The position numbers and the translations under genes are program-made. This document shows, piece by piece, positions 7,808 to 16,586 of a stretch of DNA of 64,000 nucleotides. Source of the DNA: Cognatiluteimonas sedimenti (GTDB taxonomy: Bacteria > Pseudomonadota > Gammaproteobacteria > Xanthomonadales > Xanthomonadaceae); the NCBI RefSeq assembly GCF_022808325.1, contig NZ_JALGCL010000005.1, positions 124,001 to 188,000 on the forward strand, in the 5' to 3' direction. The first letter of the stretch is position 1, and the number at the start of each line of letters is the position of its first letter. Below the pieces are notes generated by a model. The model saw only the letters and a program-made list of their open reading frames with translations. It ran no database searches and had not been told where the DNA came from.

Positions 7808-8401
7808 TTACCTCTTCTTTGCGGCCTTGCGCGCGGTCTTCTTCGCCGGGCGCTTGGCTGCGGACTTCTTGGCGGCCTTGCGGGCCGGTGCCTTTTTGGC
7901 CGCCTTCCTGGCCGGCGCCTTCTTCGTGGCCTTGCGGGCCGGCGACTTCCGCGCCGTCGCCTTCTTCGCCGCGGTCTTCTTCGCCGGGCGCTTGGCGGTG
8001 GTCTTGCGGACGGCCTTCTTCGCCTTCGCCGCCGTCTTCCTGGTGGCCTTCCTGGCAGCGGCCTTCTTCGCGGTCGCCTTCCTGGCGGCCTTCTTCACCG
8101 CCTTCTTGGCGGACTTCTTCTTGCCGACGCCCTTGCGCTTGAGCGCGGCGGCTTCCTTCTTGGCGCTGGCGCTGGCCGAGGCGAGTTTCTTCTTCGCCGC
8201 GCCGACCGCCTTGCCTGCCGCCTTCTTCGCCTTGCTCACGGTCTTCTTGGCGGCCTTCTCAGCCTTCTGCGCGGACTTCTTCACCGACTTGACCGCGGCG
8301 CCTGCCTTCTTCGCGACCGCGCTGCCGATACCCGATGCCGTCTCGGCCACCGCTTCGGCTGCGTTGGAAAGGGTCGCCGTCACCCCGTTGCCGTTGCTCA
8401 T
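7808..8401 (-). CDS. Histone H1-like Lys/Ala-rich DNA-binding protein
   Basis: A 197-residue strongly basic protein. Residues 1-35 form a less repetitive N-terminus (MSNGNGVTATLSNAAEAV); the rest is a run of AAKK, KKTA, RKAT and KKAPARKA repeats, like eukaryotic histone H1 tails and the AlgP/HctB-type proteins of bacteria. It should bind DNA non-specifically through charge and may compact the nucleoid. Repeats of this kind are prone to length change by slippage, so size may vary among strains. The ATG has a strong AGGAAGG ribosome-binding site. It lies between the two genes of the split ribonucleotide reductase, all in one direction. Confidence 0.9.
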   Translation of the reverse strand: MSNGNGVTATLSNAAEAVAETASGIGSAVAKKAGAAVKSVKKSAQKAEKAAKKTVSKAKKAAGKAVGAAKKKLASASASAKKEAAALKRKGVGKKKSAKKAVKKAARKATAKKAAARKATRKTAAKAKKAVRKTTAKRPAKKTAAKKATARKSPARKATKKAPARKAAKKAPARKAAKKSAAKRPAKKTARKAAKKR

Positions 8402-8685
8402 TTGCCTTCCTCGTCAGTAATCGTGGGCTTGCTCGTGGACCACGCACGCGGGACGTCCGTGGAACACGCCGATCCTATACCTGCCACGTGCGTGAGTGGA
8501 ACGTGTGCGCACGTGGCCGGGGCCGGCGAGGTTGGCGCCGCGGGTGTCGATGCAAGCCCGGCCCGGATCGCATCCGGAGGCGATGACGGCGCCTCCCGCC
8601 GTTGTCGTCCCGGGGCGCCGGCCGCGACCGCTTTCCATTCGCCATCGCGGCCGGAAAGCGGACGCCCCGTTGCGTCCGGGACCAG

Positions 8686-10869
8686 TCAGAACTTGCCGTA
8701 ATAGCCCTCTTTGAGCGCGTCGAACAGGTTGGCGGCGGTGTGCATCTCGCCGTCGTACTCGATCTGCTCGTTGCCCTTGACCTCGACCACGCTGCCGTCG
8801 TCCAGCTCGAACCGGTACAGGGTGTTTTCCAGGTCCGCCTCCTTGACCAGCACGCCCTGGAAGGCGGCCGGGTTGAAGCGGAACGTGGTGCAGCCCTTCA
8901 GGCCCTGCTGGTGGGCGTAGCGGTAGATGTCCTTGAAGTCCTCGTACGGGTAGTCCGTCGGCACGTTGGCGGTCTTGGAGATCGAGGAGTCCACCCACTT
9001 CTGCGCGGCGGCCTGGACGTCGACGTGCTCGGTCGGGCTGATGTCGTCGGCGGAGATGAAGTAGTCCGGCAGCCTGGCTTCGGGTCCTTCCGCGAACGGC
9101 ATCGCCTTCGGGTTGACCAGCTCGCGGTAGGCCAGCAGCTCGTAGGACCAGACGTCGACCTTTTCCTTGGTCTTCTTGCCTTCGCGGATGACGTTGCGGC
9201 TGTAGTGGTGGGCGAACGACGGCTCGATGCCGTTGCTGGCGTTGTTGGCCAGCGACAGCGAGATCGTGCCGGTGGGCGCGATCGAGCTGTGGTGGGTGAA
9301 GCGGGCGCCGACCTCGGCCAGCGCGTCGACCAGCTCCGGCGCGACCTCGGCCACGCGCTGCATGTAGCGGCTGTAGCGCGCGTGCAGCACCTTGCCCTCG
9401 ATCTCCTGGCCGACCTTCCAGCCGTCGCGCGCCATTTCCGGGCGCTTGCGCAGCATCTCGGCGGTGACCGCGAAACGCTCCTCCATGATCGGCGCCGGGC
9501 CCTTCTCCTGCGCCAGCGCCAGGCCCGTTTCCCAGCCGGCCACGGCCATCTCGCGGGCGATGCGCTCGGTGAACTCGCACGATTCCTTCGAACCGTACTT
9601 CATCTTCAGCATGGTCACGGTGCTGCCCAGGCCCAGGAAGCCCATGCCGTGGCGGCGCTTGCGCATGATCTCGTCGCGCTGCTGCTGCAACGGCAGGCCG
9701 TTGACCTCGACCACGTTGTCGAGCATGCGGGTGAACACGCGCACGACTTCCTTGTATTCCTCCCAGTCGAAGCTGGCCTGGTCGGTGAAGGGCCGGTGCA
9801 CGAACTTGGTGAGGTTGACCGAGCCCAGCAGGCAGGCGCCGTAGGGCGGCAGCGGCTGCTCGCCGCAGGGGTTGGTGGCGCGGATCGTCTCGCACCACCA
9901 GTTGTTGTTCATCTCGTTGACGCGGTCGATCAGGATGAAGCCCGGCTCGGCGTAGTCGTACGTCGAGACCATGATCATGTCCCACAGGTGGCGGGCGCGG
10001 ATGTGGCCGTAGACCTTGCAGGCGACCATGCCGTCGTCGCGGGCGATGTAGTTCTTGTGCGTCGGCCAGTCGCGCCAGACCACGCTGGCGGCATCGTCCA
10101 GGTCGATGTCGCCGCGCTCCTTGGCGTTGATCGGGAACACCAGCGGCCAGTCGCCGTCGCTGGCGACCGCGTCCATGAAACCGTCGGTGATCAGCAGCGA
10201 GAGGTTGAACTGGCGCAGGCGCCCGTCCTCGCGCTTGGCGCGGATGAAGTCCTTCACGTCCGGGTGCGATACGTCGAAGGTACCCATCTGCGCGCCGCGG
10301 CGGCCACCGGCTGAGGACACGGTGAAGCACATCTTGTCGTAGATATCCATGAACGACATCGGGCCCGACGTGTAGGCGCCGGCGCCGGCGACGAACGCCC
10401 CGCGCGGGCGCAGGGTCGAGAACTCGTAGCCGATGCCGCAGCCGGCCTTGAGCGTCAGCCCGGCCTCGTGGACCTTGTCGAGGATGCCGTCCATCGAATC
10501 CTCGATGGTGCCGCTGACGGTGCAGTTGATGGTGCTGGTGGCCGGCTTGTGCTCCAGCGCGCCGGCGTTGCTGGTGATGCGGCCGGCGGGGATCGCGCCG
10601 CGGCGCAGCGCCCAGACGAAGCGCTCGTTCCAGTACTGGCGCAGCTCGGCGGTCGGCTCGGCGTCGGCCAGGGCGCGGGCGACGCGCTGGTAGGTGCCGT
10701 CGATGTCGGCGTCCACGGCCTCGCCGGCCTTGGTCTTGAGGCGGTACTTCTTGTCCCAGATGTCGGCCGACGCCGGCTGCATCGGGATCTCGCGGTCGGC
10801 CGCGGCCTGCTCCTCGCCCGTGTTCACTGCCATGCCGGTGTTCACCGCCTCCAGCCGCACTGTGCTCAT
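8686..10869 (-). CDS. nrdJ: Adenosylcobalamin-dependent (class II) ribonucleotide reductase, catalytic subunit NrdJa
   Basis: Reduces ribonucleotides to deoxyribonucleotides independently of oxygen, with adenosylcobalamin as radical source. At 727 residues it holds the catalytic barrel but lacks the C-terminal domain, which is encoded separately as NrdJb. Key residues by comparison with Thermotoga NrdJ: redox cysteines C116 (TINCTVSG) and C346 (YGACLLGS), radical cysteine C335 with N333 and E337 in NPCGEQPL, and N222 in FNLSLL. The start at 10869 is fixed by a strong AGGAGAAGGG ribosome-binding sequence; a much longer upstream frame is non-coding. A candidate NrdR site lies about 300 bp upstream. 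Confidence 0.95.
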   Translation of the reverse strand: MSTVRLEAVNTGMAVNTGEEQAAADREIPMQPASADIWDKKYRLKTKAGEAVDADIDGTYQRVARALADAEPTAELRQYWNERFVWALRRGAIPAGRITSNAGALEHKPATSTINCTVSGTIEDSMDGILDKVHEAGLTLKAGCGIGYEFSTLRPRGAFVAGAGAYTSGPMSFMDIYDKMCFTVSSAGGRRGAQMGTFDVSHPDVKDFIRAKREDGRLRQFNLSLLITDGFMDAVASDGDWPLVFPINAKERGDIDLDDAASVVWRDWPTHKNYIARDDGMVACKVYGHIRARHLWDMIMVSTYDYAEPGFILIDRVNEMNNNWWCETIRATNPCGEQPLPPYGACLLGSVNLTKFVHRPFTDQASFDWEEYKEVVRVFTRMLDNVVEVNGLPLQQQRDEIMRKRRHGMGFLGLGSTVTMLKMKYGSKESCEFTERIAREMAVAGWETGLALAQEKGPAPIMEERFAVTAEMLRKRPEMARDGWKVGQEIEGKVLHARYSRYMQRVAEVAPELVDALAEVGARFTHHSSIAPTGTISLSLANNASNGIEPSFAHHYSRNVIREGKKTKEKVDVWSYELLAYRELVNPKAMPFAEGPEARLPDYFISADDISPTEHVDVQAAAQKWVDSSISKTANVPTDYPYEDFKDIYRYAHQQGLKGCTTFRFNPAAFQGVLVKEADLENTLYRFELDDGSVVEVKGNEQIEYDGEMHTAANLFDALKEGYYGKF

Positions 10870-11295
10870 CCGTCCCTTCTCCTCGTCCTTGCGCGCGGCT
10901 GCTGCCGCGTCGTTGTTGTTGTCTGCCGGGCCGCTCGGGCGGGCACGGCCGGGTATGTCTGACACCGGGACGGGGATGCGTCGGCGCCAGCATGCGCGCC
11001 GCCCCGTGTCTGCGTCGTGGTGTCGATCGGGCCGCACGTGGCCCTGGCATTTGCACGCATCCGCCCACCCCCGTCGCGTGTTGCCAAGCGCCCGGCAAGC
11101 GGTTCGGACGGCAAGGCTGCCTGCCCGGCGCCAACCCCAGTGCTTGGGCCCTGGCCGCCCCGCACACCCCAAGATGTTGTGGCGGGACAGGGAGCCAAGC
11201 TATCCGGGGCCCGGGCCGGTGTCAACCGGATCGAGCAGGTCCCACGGCGCGGCCACGATTGCGACGCGGCGCCCCCGGGGGAACACCGGCGGGGC
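10870..11295. other. Long leader/promoter region of nrdJa
   Basis: This 426-bp stretch separates nrdJa from the 3' end of the CadC-like gene. Besides the NrdR-like site at 11167-11182 I see no gene, no tRNA and no cobalamin riboswitch box. It is GC-rich, with overlapping open frames that lack ribosome-binding sites and family features. The length suggests an untranslated leader or several promoters for nrdJa. Confidence 0.5.
11167..11182 (-). promoter_or_regulatory. Candidate NrdR box
   Basis: On the minus strand the site reads CCACAACATCTTGGGG, matching 11 of 16 positions of the NrdR consensus acaCwAtATaTwGtgt, including the central A-T-x-T-w-G core. A weaker palindromic stretch (CCCAGTGCTTGGG, 11136-11148) is centred about 32 bp away, close to the three-turn spacing seen between paired NrdR boxes. 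It lies about 300 bp before nrdJa. Confidence 0.4.
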
Positions 11296-13215
11296 TCAAT
11301 AGCGTCCGCGGGCCGGGCCCTCCGGCAACCGCAAACGCCTGCTCAACGCGCGGAACCGGGGCTCGCTGCGCAGCGCGTTCCAGCGTGCGTCGACGCCGAT
11401 GAAGCCGATGCGGATGTCGTGCTCGCGATAGCCGCGCTCCAGCTCGTCGAGCGCGGCATCGCGCTGCCCCAGTGCGAGGTGCACCGCTGCCAGGCTGGTG
11501 GGGGCGATGTAGCCGGTGCGGGCGCGGCCCCGCAATTCGTCCAGGATCGCCGCGGCGCCGGCGCGGTCGCCCGCGGCCACGTCGGCCAGCGCCAGCATCG
11601 CCAGCGCCTGGCTGGCCCGCCGCGAATTGGCGGCCGACTGCGCGTAATCAGCCACCGCGGCCGCGGCATCACCGCGATCCAGCGCCAGGCCGCCGCGCAC
11701 CAGCAGGCCGATCCAGAACCCCGGCTCGATCTCCAGCGTGCGCGCCACCTGGCCCGCGGCGGCCTGCGGCTGGCCGGCGGCGGTGAAAAAGCCGGCGTCG
11801 AGCGCATTGATCAGCGGCGACAGCGGATCGAGCTCGCGCGCCTGGCGCGCCTCTGCCAGGCCTTCGTCGAACCGGCCGGTATTGACCAGCAGGTGCGCCA
11901 GGCCGAAATGGGCGTCGGCCAGGCTGGGGTTGATGGCGATGGCGCGACGCATCGCGGCTTCGGATTCGCCCCAGTTCCATTCGTGCAGTTGCAGGTAGCG
12001 GGCGCGGGCGAGCTGGGCCTCCGCAGATCGCGGGTCGATCTGCAACGCGCGGATGGCGGCGGCGTTGGCGCGTGCGAACACGTCGACGGGTGGCCGGTCG
12101 TTATGGGCCATGGAGATGTACGCCAGCGCCAGCCCGGCATGGCCTCGCGCGCAGGCGGGATCGAGTCGCAGCGCATCCTGGAACGCGGCGATGGTGTCGG
12201 GTGCGCGCCGCTGCAGCTGGAACTGCGCGCGCAGCAGGGCACGGTAGGCATCAGGATCGCCGCCCTCGCAGGCGGCGGGCGCAAGCGCCGGCCGCACCGG
12301 CTGTACCCGCAAAGCGGCGGTCAACGCGTCGCTGATGTCGTCCTGCAGGGTGAACACCTTGCCGATGCTGGCGTCGAAGGTGTTCGACCACACCGGCTGC
12401 CCGCGCGCCACCGACAGCAGGCGGGCGCTGACACGCACCTGGTCGCCGATGCGCTGGGTCGATCCTTCGACCACGTAGGTGGCGCCGAGCAGGCGGCCGA
12501 TCGCCAGCGGGTCGGATTCGTGCCGCTGCAGCCGCTGCACCGACGCCAGCGAACGCACCCGCAGGGCATGCGAGCGCTCCAGCCGGGTCGACAGGGTCTC
12601 GGCCATCCCCAGTTCCAGCAGTTCATCGCGCGGCCCGGCCGTCAACGAGCGGAACGGCAGCACCGCCAGTGTCGCCTGCACCGCAGCCGAAGTCGGCGCG
12701 GGCGGCCATTCGCGCGCACGCCAGGCGGCCATCGCCAGTACCAGTCCAGCCAGCACGACGGCCAGTGCGAACGCGTGCCGCGCCAACCCGGGCGCGCCGA
12801 TGCCGGCGGCCGCCCCGTGACCGTCATCGCCCGCCAACGCCGGCGCCGGCGCCAGTGACGACATCGCCCCCGCCGGTTCCTCGCGTGCTTCGGCCACGAA
12901 GCGGTAGCCGCGGCCGGGCACCGTCAGCAGGTAGCGGTGCTCGCCGGCGCTGGTGCCCAGCGCCCGGCGCACCGCCGACACCGCCTGGGTCAGGTTGTTT
13001 TCCTCAACCACCCGGCCGCTCCAGACCGCGGCCAGCAGTTCGTCCTTGCCGACCACCCGGTCGCGGTGCAGCAGCAGGTAGTGCAGGGTGTCGAAGGCCT
13101 TGGCGGTCAAGGCGACGCAGCGGCCGTCGGCATCGCGCAGTTCACGCGAGCGCGTGTCCAGTCGCCAGGACTCGAACAGGAAGATGCTGTAGTCGGATCC
13201 GTCCATGGCGTTCAT
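11296..13215 (-). CDS. CadC-type membrane transcriptional regulator with TPR domain
   Basis: A 639-residue one-component regulator. Residues about 10-110 form an OmpR/CadC winged helix (TAKAFDTLHYLLLHRDRVV, then the NLTQAVSAVRRALG recognition segment and YLLTVPGRGYRFVAE wing). A single membrane helix follows at about 145-163. The periplasmic part begins with a TolB-like segment (TLAVLPFRSL ... GAT-YVVEGSTQRIGD) and continues with at least six TPR repeats to the C-terminus. Such proteins bind DNA while anchored in the membrane and sense periplasmic or envelope signals. It is divergent from a secreted protein gene over an AT-rich 110-bp region, its most likely target. Confidence 0.87.
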   Translation of the reverse strand: MNAMDGSDYSIFLFESWRLDTRSRELRDADGRCVALTAKAFDTLHYLLLHRDRVVGKDELLAAVWSGRVVEENNLTQAVSAVRRALGTSAGEHRYLLTVPGRGYRFVAEAREEPAGAMSSLAPAPALAGDDGHGAAAGIGAPGLARHAFALAVVLAGLVLAMAAWRAREWPPAPTSAAVQATLAVLPFRSLTAGPRDELLELGMAETLSTRLERSHALRVRSLASVQRLQRHESDPLAIGRLLGATYVVEGSTQRIGDQVRVSARLLSVARGQPVWSNTFDASIGKVFTLQDDISDALTAALRVQPVRPALAPAACEGGDPDAYRALLRAQFQLQRRAPDTIAAFQDALRLDPACARGHAGLALAYISMAHNDRPPVDVFARANAAAIRALQIDPRSAEAQLARARYLQLHEWNWGESEAAMRRAIAINPSLADAHFGLAHLLVNTGRFDEGLAEARQARELDPLSPLINALDAGFFTAAGQPQAAAGQVARTLEIEPGFWIGLLVRGGLALDRGDAAAAVADYAQSAANSRRASQALAMLALADVAAGDRAGAAAILDELRGRARTGYIAPTSLAAVHLALGQRDAALDELERGYREHDIRIGFIGVDARWNALRSEPRFRALSRRLRLPEGPARGRY

Positions 13216-13325
13216 GACTTTTCAGATTTATTCAGCGTTTTTTGCTCGATTTTTCGGCCAGCGCGGGCGGAGGCTGGCGTTGGAGGCGCATGGGATTCCC
13301 CCAACGCCAACAAAGGAGCACAGCC

Positions 13326-13841
13326 ATGAAACCGCATCTTTCCCTGCTTGCCGCCGCCCTGGTCACCCTGGCCGCCGGCCCGGCCCCTGCCGGCAACCCG
13401 GCCACCGATGGTGCCCTGGCAACGCGTGCCAATCGCATCGTCGGCCTCTGGGACAACTATGCCTACGTGGGTCCCTGCGACGGTACGCCCGGGCCGGCGC
13501 AGCGGCAGTTGCTGATGTACATGACCGGCGGCACGTTCCTCGACAATTCCCGCTTCCCGCCGCAGGGCATGCCCAACCTCGCCGGCATTCCCGGCATCCA
13601 CCAGCGCAGCATCGGCGTCGGTACCTGGAGCTACTCGCCGCAGGCCGGGAGCTACACCCTCGACCAGCGCTTCGACTGGTATGTCGACAACGTCTACAAC
13701 GGCTACCAGGTCGTGCACCGCACGATCCTGCTCAGCAACGACGGCAACTCGGCGGAGGGTCCGGTCACGACCACCCGGTACGCGGCCGATGGCAGCGTGA
13801 TCGTCGAGCTTTGCGGCAGCGCTTCGTCCACCCGGATCTGA
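13326..13841 (+). CDS. Secreted protein of unknown function
   Basis: A 171-residue protein with a clear signal peptide (KPHLSLLAAALVTLAAG, cleavage probably after the APAG region at about residue 25). The mature protein has a WDNYAYVGPC segment, a second cysteine near the C-terminus (VELCGSAS) that may pair with the first, and aromatic-rich beta segments (YDNVYNGYQV-like). I do not recognise a named family. The ATG at 13326 follows an AAGGAG ribosome-binding site. Divergent orientation to the CadC-type regulator suggests that it is regulated by that protein. Confidence 0.75.
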   Translation: MKPHLSLLAAALVTLAAGPAPAGNPATDGALATRANRIVGLWDNYAYVGPCDGTPGPAQRQLLMYMTGGTFLDNSRFPPQGMPNLAGIPGIHQRSIGVGTWSYSPQAGSYTLDQRFDWYVDNVYNGYQVVHRTILLSNDGNSAEGPVTTTRYAADGSVIVELCGSASSTRI

Positions 13842-13976
13842 TCCGACCCTTGGTGCCGGTGCGCGCCCGGGCGGTTGCCCGGCCCAGGCGCCAACCAGCG
13901 GGCCGGCGAATCCGTTCGACATCGGCCACGACAGCGAGCCTCCGCCGTTGGCTGGGCACGCAAAGGACTGCAAACC

Positions 13977-14017
13977 GCGGCCCGCGGCGACCTCCGGTCC
14001 CGCGGGCCGCTTCATTT
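13977..14017 (+). terminator. Possible terminator hairpin before the degQ-like gene
   Basis: An 11-bp perfect stem, GCGGCCCGCGG paired with CCGCGGGCCGC around a 12-nt loop, is followed by TTCATTT. It lies about 136 bp after the stop of the secreted-protein gene and before the protease gene. The weak T-tract makes it a less than ideal intrinsic terminator. Confidence 0.5.
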
Positions 14018-14124
14018 CGGGTTTAAGCTGGCGGGCCAACACTTCCCGATTGGACCAGGTGCGTTGACACAGCGCCGCGCCGGCTGAGCCCGGACCTCAA
14101 ACGCCCTATCCCGGACCCGAAAGA

Positions 14125-15573
14125 ATGAATGCGATGCGTTCCCTCCCCGCCCTGCTTGCCCTGGTTGCCGCCGCCGCTTTCGGCGGCTTCGCCGCGATCG
14201 CGATGCAGCAGTCGCTGCAGCAGCCGGCGCGGGCCGAGCCGCAGGCCGCGGCCGCGGTGCCGGCCGCCGCCGCGCTGCCCAGCGCGGTCGCCGGCACGCC
14301 GCTGCCGTCGCTGGCGCCGATGCTCAAGCGGGTGCTGCCGGCGGTGGTCAGCGTGCACAGCCAGCAGCGGGTGCGGATCAACAACCCGTTCGTCGACGAT
14401 CCCTTCTTCCGGCGGATGTTCCCCAACGTGCCGCAGGAGCGGATCAACCAGTCGCTGGGATCGGGCGTGATCGTCAACGCGCAGCAGGGCCTGATCCTGA
14501 CCAACCACCACGTGATCGAGGGCGCCGACCAGGTCTCGGTGACGCTGGCCGACGGCCGCACCATGCAGGCGCAGTTCGTCGGCAGCGACCCGGACACCGA
14601 CATCGCGCTGATGCGGATCCCGGTGCCCAAGGATGCGCCGCTATCGGCGATCCCGCTGGCCGACAGCGCGCGCCTGCAGGTCGGCGACTTCGTGGTCGCG
14701 GTCGGCAATCCGTTCGGCATCGGCCAGACGGTGACCTCGGGCATCGTCTCGGCGGTCGGGCGCAGCGGCCTGCAGGGGCTGGGCTACCAGAACTTCATCC
14801 AGACCGACGCCTCGATCAATCCCGGAAACTCGGGCGGCGCACTGGTCAACCTCGACGGCCAGCTGGTCGGCATCAACACCGCCAGCTTCAACCCGCGCGG
14901 CTCGATGGCCGGCAATATCGGCCTGGGCTTCGCGATCCCCTCCAACCTGGCCGGCGATGTCATGCGCCAGCTGGTCGCCACCGGCGAGGTGCATCGGGGC
15001 AGCCTGGGCATCGACACCCAGGACGTGGATGCGCGGATCGCCGGTGGCCTCGGCCTGGCCGATGCGCGCGGCGCGGTGGTGACCCGGGTATACCCGGGGT
15101 CGGCCGCGGCCGCCGCCGGCCTTCAGGTCGGCGACGTGGTGCTGGCGGCCAACGGCCAGCGCATCGACGACCGCGACACGCTGCGCAATTTCGAGGGCCT
15201 GCAGGCCGTCGGCAGCAAGGTCGTGCTCGACCTGCGCCGCGACGGCAAGCCGCTGCAACTGACCGCCACCCTGCGCGAGCAGCCGCGCTCGCTGCCCGGG
15301 GCGACGCTCGACCCGCGCCTGGCCGGCGCCACCTTCGCCGAGCTCCCGGCCAGCCTGCGCCAGTCCGGCGTCGACGGCGTGCTGGTGGAATCGGTGGCCC
15401 GCGGCAGCCGCGCCGAGGGCAACGGACTGCGCCAGGGCGACGTCGTGGTCGCCGCCAACAGCGGCCGCTTCGACGACCTGCCCAGCTTCCGCCTGAGCTT
15501 CGGCCAGCGGCCGGCGCAGCTGGCGCTGCGGATCGTGCGCGGCAGCGAGCAGGGCGTGCTACCGATGCGTTGA
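14125..15573 (+). CDS. degQ: DegQ/DegP-family periplasmic serine protease
   Basis: A 482-residue HtrA-family protease/chaperone for misfolded envelope proteins. An N-terminal signal anchor (residues 6-27) leads to a trypsin-like domain with the triad H129 (TNHHVIEG), D159 (DTDIALMRI) and S236 (INPGNSGGAL). Two PDZ domains follow, about 290-380 and 395-480. The flexible loop with NPFVDDPFFRRMFP is the usual LA loop of the family. ATG 14125 follows a GAAAGA sequence; a second ATG three codons on is also possible. Regulation by envelope stress (sigma E) is typical for the family, but I could not place a convincing sigma E promoter. MucD-like naming would be equally valid. Confidence 0.93.
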   Translation: MNAMRSLPALLALVAAAAFGGFAAIAMQQSLQQPARAEPQAAAAVPAAAALPSAVAGTPLPSLAPMLKRVLPAVVSVHSQQRVRINNPFVDDPFFRRMFPNVPQERINQSLGSGVIVNAQQGLILTNHHVIEGADQVSVTLADGRTMQAQFVGSDPDTDIALMRIPVPKDAPLSAIPLADSARLQVGDFVVAVGNPFGIGQTVTSGIVSAVGRSGLQGLGYQNFIQTDASINPGNSGGALVNLDGQLVGINTASFNPRGSMAGNIGLGFAIPSNLAGDVMRQLVATGEVHRGSLGIDTQDVDARIAGGLGLADARGAVVTRVYPGSAAAAAGLQVGDVVLAANGQRIDDRDTLRNFEGLQAVGSKVVLDLRRDGKPLQLTATLREQPRSLPGATLDPRLAGATFAELPASLRQSGVDGVLVESVARGSRAEGNGLRQGDVVVAANSGRFDDLPSFRLSFGQRPAQLALRIVRGSEQGVLPMR

Positions 15574-15637
15574 CGCCACCATCGCCGCCGGACACGCACG
15601 CTGGCGCCCGTGGATCCCACTTCAGCAGGAGAGTCCG

Positions 15638-16000
15638 ATGACCCCGACCGCCACCGACAGCATGAAATCCAACCTCGGCGAAGCCGGCAGCCACCTCAAG
15701 CAGGCCGCCGGGCACGCCGGCGACGCGCTCAAGGGCGCGGCCGGCGCCGCCGGCGAAGAGATGCGCCTGGGCAAGGCGCAGATGAAGTCCGAACTGGCCG
15801 ACGGCGCGCTCGCCGGGCTGGCCGCGGTCGAGCAGGCCGGTGCCGCCAGCCGCGAGCAGGTCGATGCACTGATGGACAAGGGCCGCGACCTGATCGAAAG
15901 CGCCTCGGACCTGATCCGCGAGCGCCCGCTGGCCTCGTTCGGCATGGCCTTCGCCGCCGGCTGGATCATCGCCAAGCTGGCGCGCAGCGGCGACAAGTAA
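15638..16000 (+). CDS. DUF883/ElaB-YqjD-like membrane-anchored protein
   Basis: A 120-residue protein with a long amphipathic alpha-helical region (about 10-95) rich in Ala, Glu and Lys, and a C-terminal hydrophobic anchor (about 100-114) preceded by IRERPLASFG. This RERP-hydrophobic ending is characteristic of the ElaB/YqjD/DUF883 family, which attach to the inner membrane and, in E. coli, associate with ribosomes in stationary phase. It is the first of four closely packed membrane genes, 9 bp before the next. Confidence 0.83.
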   Translation: MTPTATDSMKSNLGEAGSHLKQAAGHAGDALKGAAGAAGEEMRLGKAQMKSELADGALAGLAAVEQAGAASREQVDALMDKGRDLIESASDLIRERPLASFGMAFAAGWIIAKLARSGDK

Positions 16001-16009
16001 GCCGTCACG

Positions 16010-16585
16010 ATGAGCGCCAAGGGGGACGCGCGCAGCGACGACAACGACGGTCGCGGGGACACCCGCGACGCCGGTGTCGACGCCGCCTGCATCGACGAGG
16101 CGCTGCGCGCACTCGGCCAGACCGGGCGCGCGACCCTCGGCGCCGGCCGCGATGCCGGCAAGGCGTTCCGGATCCTGCTGGCCGCCGACATTTCGCTGGC
16201 GCGCAGCGCGTTCGGGCGCACGCTGGCGCTGACCGGGGTCGCGATCGCGTTCGGCGCGTCGGCGTGGCTGTTGCTGATGGCGACGCTGATCGTGTGGCTG
16301 AGCCGCGGCCTGGGCTGGGCGTGGTCGCTGTCGCTGCTGCTGACCGCTGGCCTGAGCATCGCCGTCACCGCCGCGGCGGCCTGGATGGCGATGCGCTACT
16401 TCGAGCACACGCGGCTGCAGGCCACGCGCCGGCAGCTGGCGCGGCTGGGCGTCGGCGAGCTGGCGGGGCTGATGCCCGACGCCGGTTCCGGTGCCTCGAC
16501 CGAAGCGGCCGCCGAGCGCGTCGCCGACGCCAGCGGCGGCGAGCCGCTGAAGAAGGGCCTGGGCGTGGACATCACCCCGCCATGA
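16010..16585 (+). CDS. Phage-holin-superfamily (YqjE-like) membrane protein
   Basis: A 191-residue protein with a hydrophilic N-terminus, two strong membrane helices at about 73-95 and 102-126, and a soluble Ala-rich tail. The arrangement matches the putative Actinobacterial-holin-X/YqjE family, which commonly follows DUF883 proteins, as here. Function is unknown; lytic activity should not be assumed. The start lies 9 bp after the previous stop. Confidence 0.7.
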   Translation: MSAKGDARSDDNDGRGDTRDAGVDAACIDEALRALGQTGRATLGAGRDAGKAFRILLAADISLARSAFGRTLALTGVAIAFGASAWLLLMATLIVWLSRGLGWAWSLSLLLTAGLSIAVTAAAAWMAMRYFEHTRLQATRRQLARLGVGELAGLMPDAGSGASTEAAAERVADASGGEPLKKGLGVDITPP

Positions 16586-16586
16586 A

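Noticed and set aside
10870-11295. Cobalamin riboswitch upstream of the B12-dependent reductase
   Set aside because: No B12-box-like conserved core was found on the minus strand, only GC-rich leader sequence.
16010-16585. Prophage lysis gene suggested by the holin-like fold
   Set aside because: No phage genes are nearby, and the protein sits in a yqjDEK-like chromosomal cassette.
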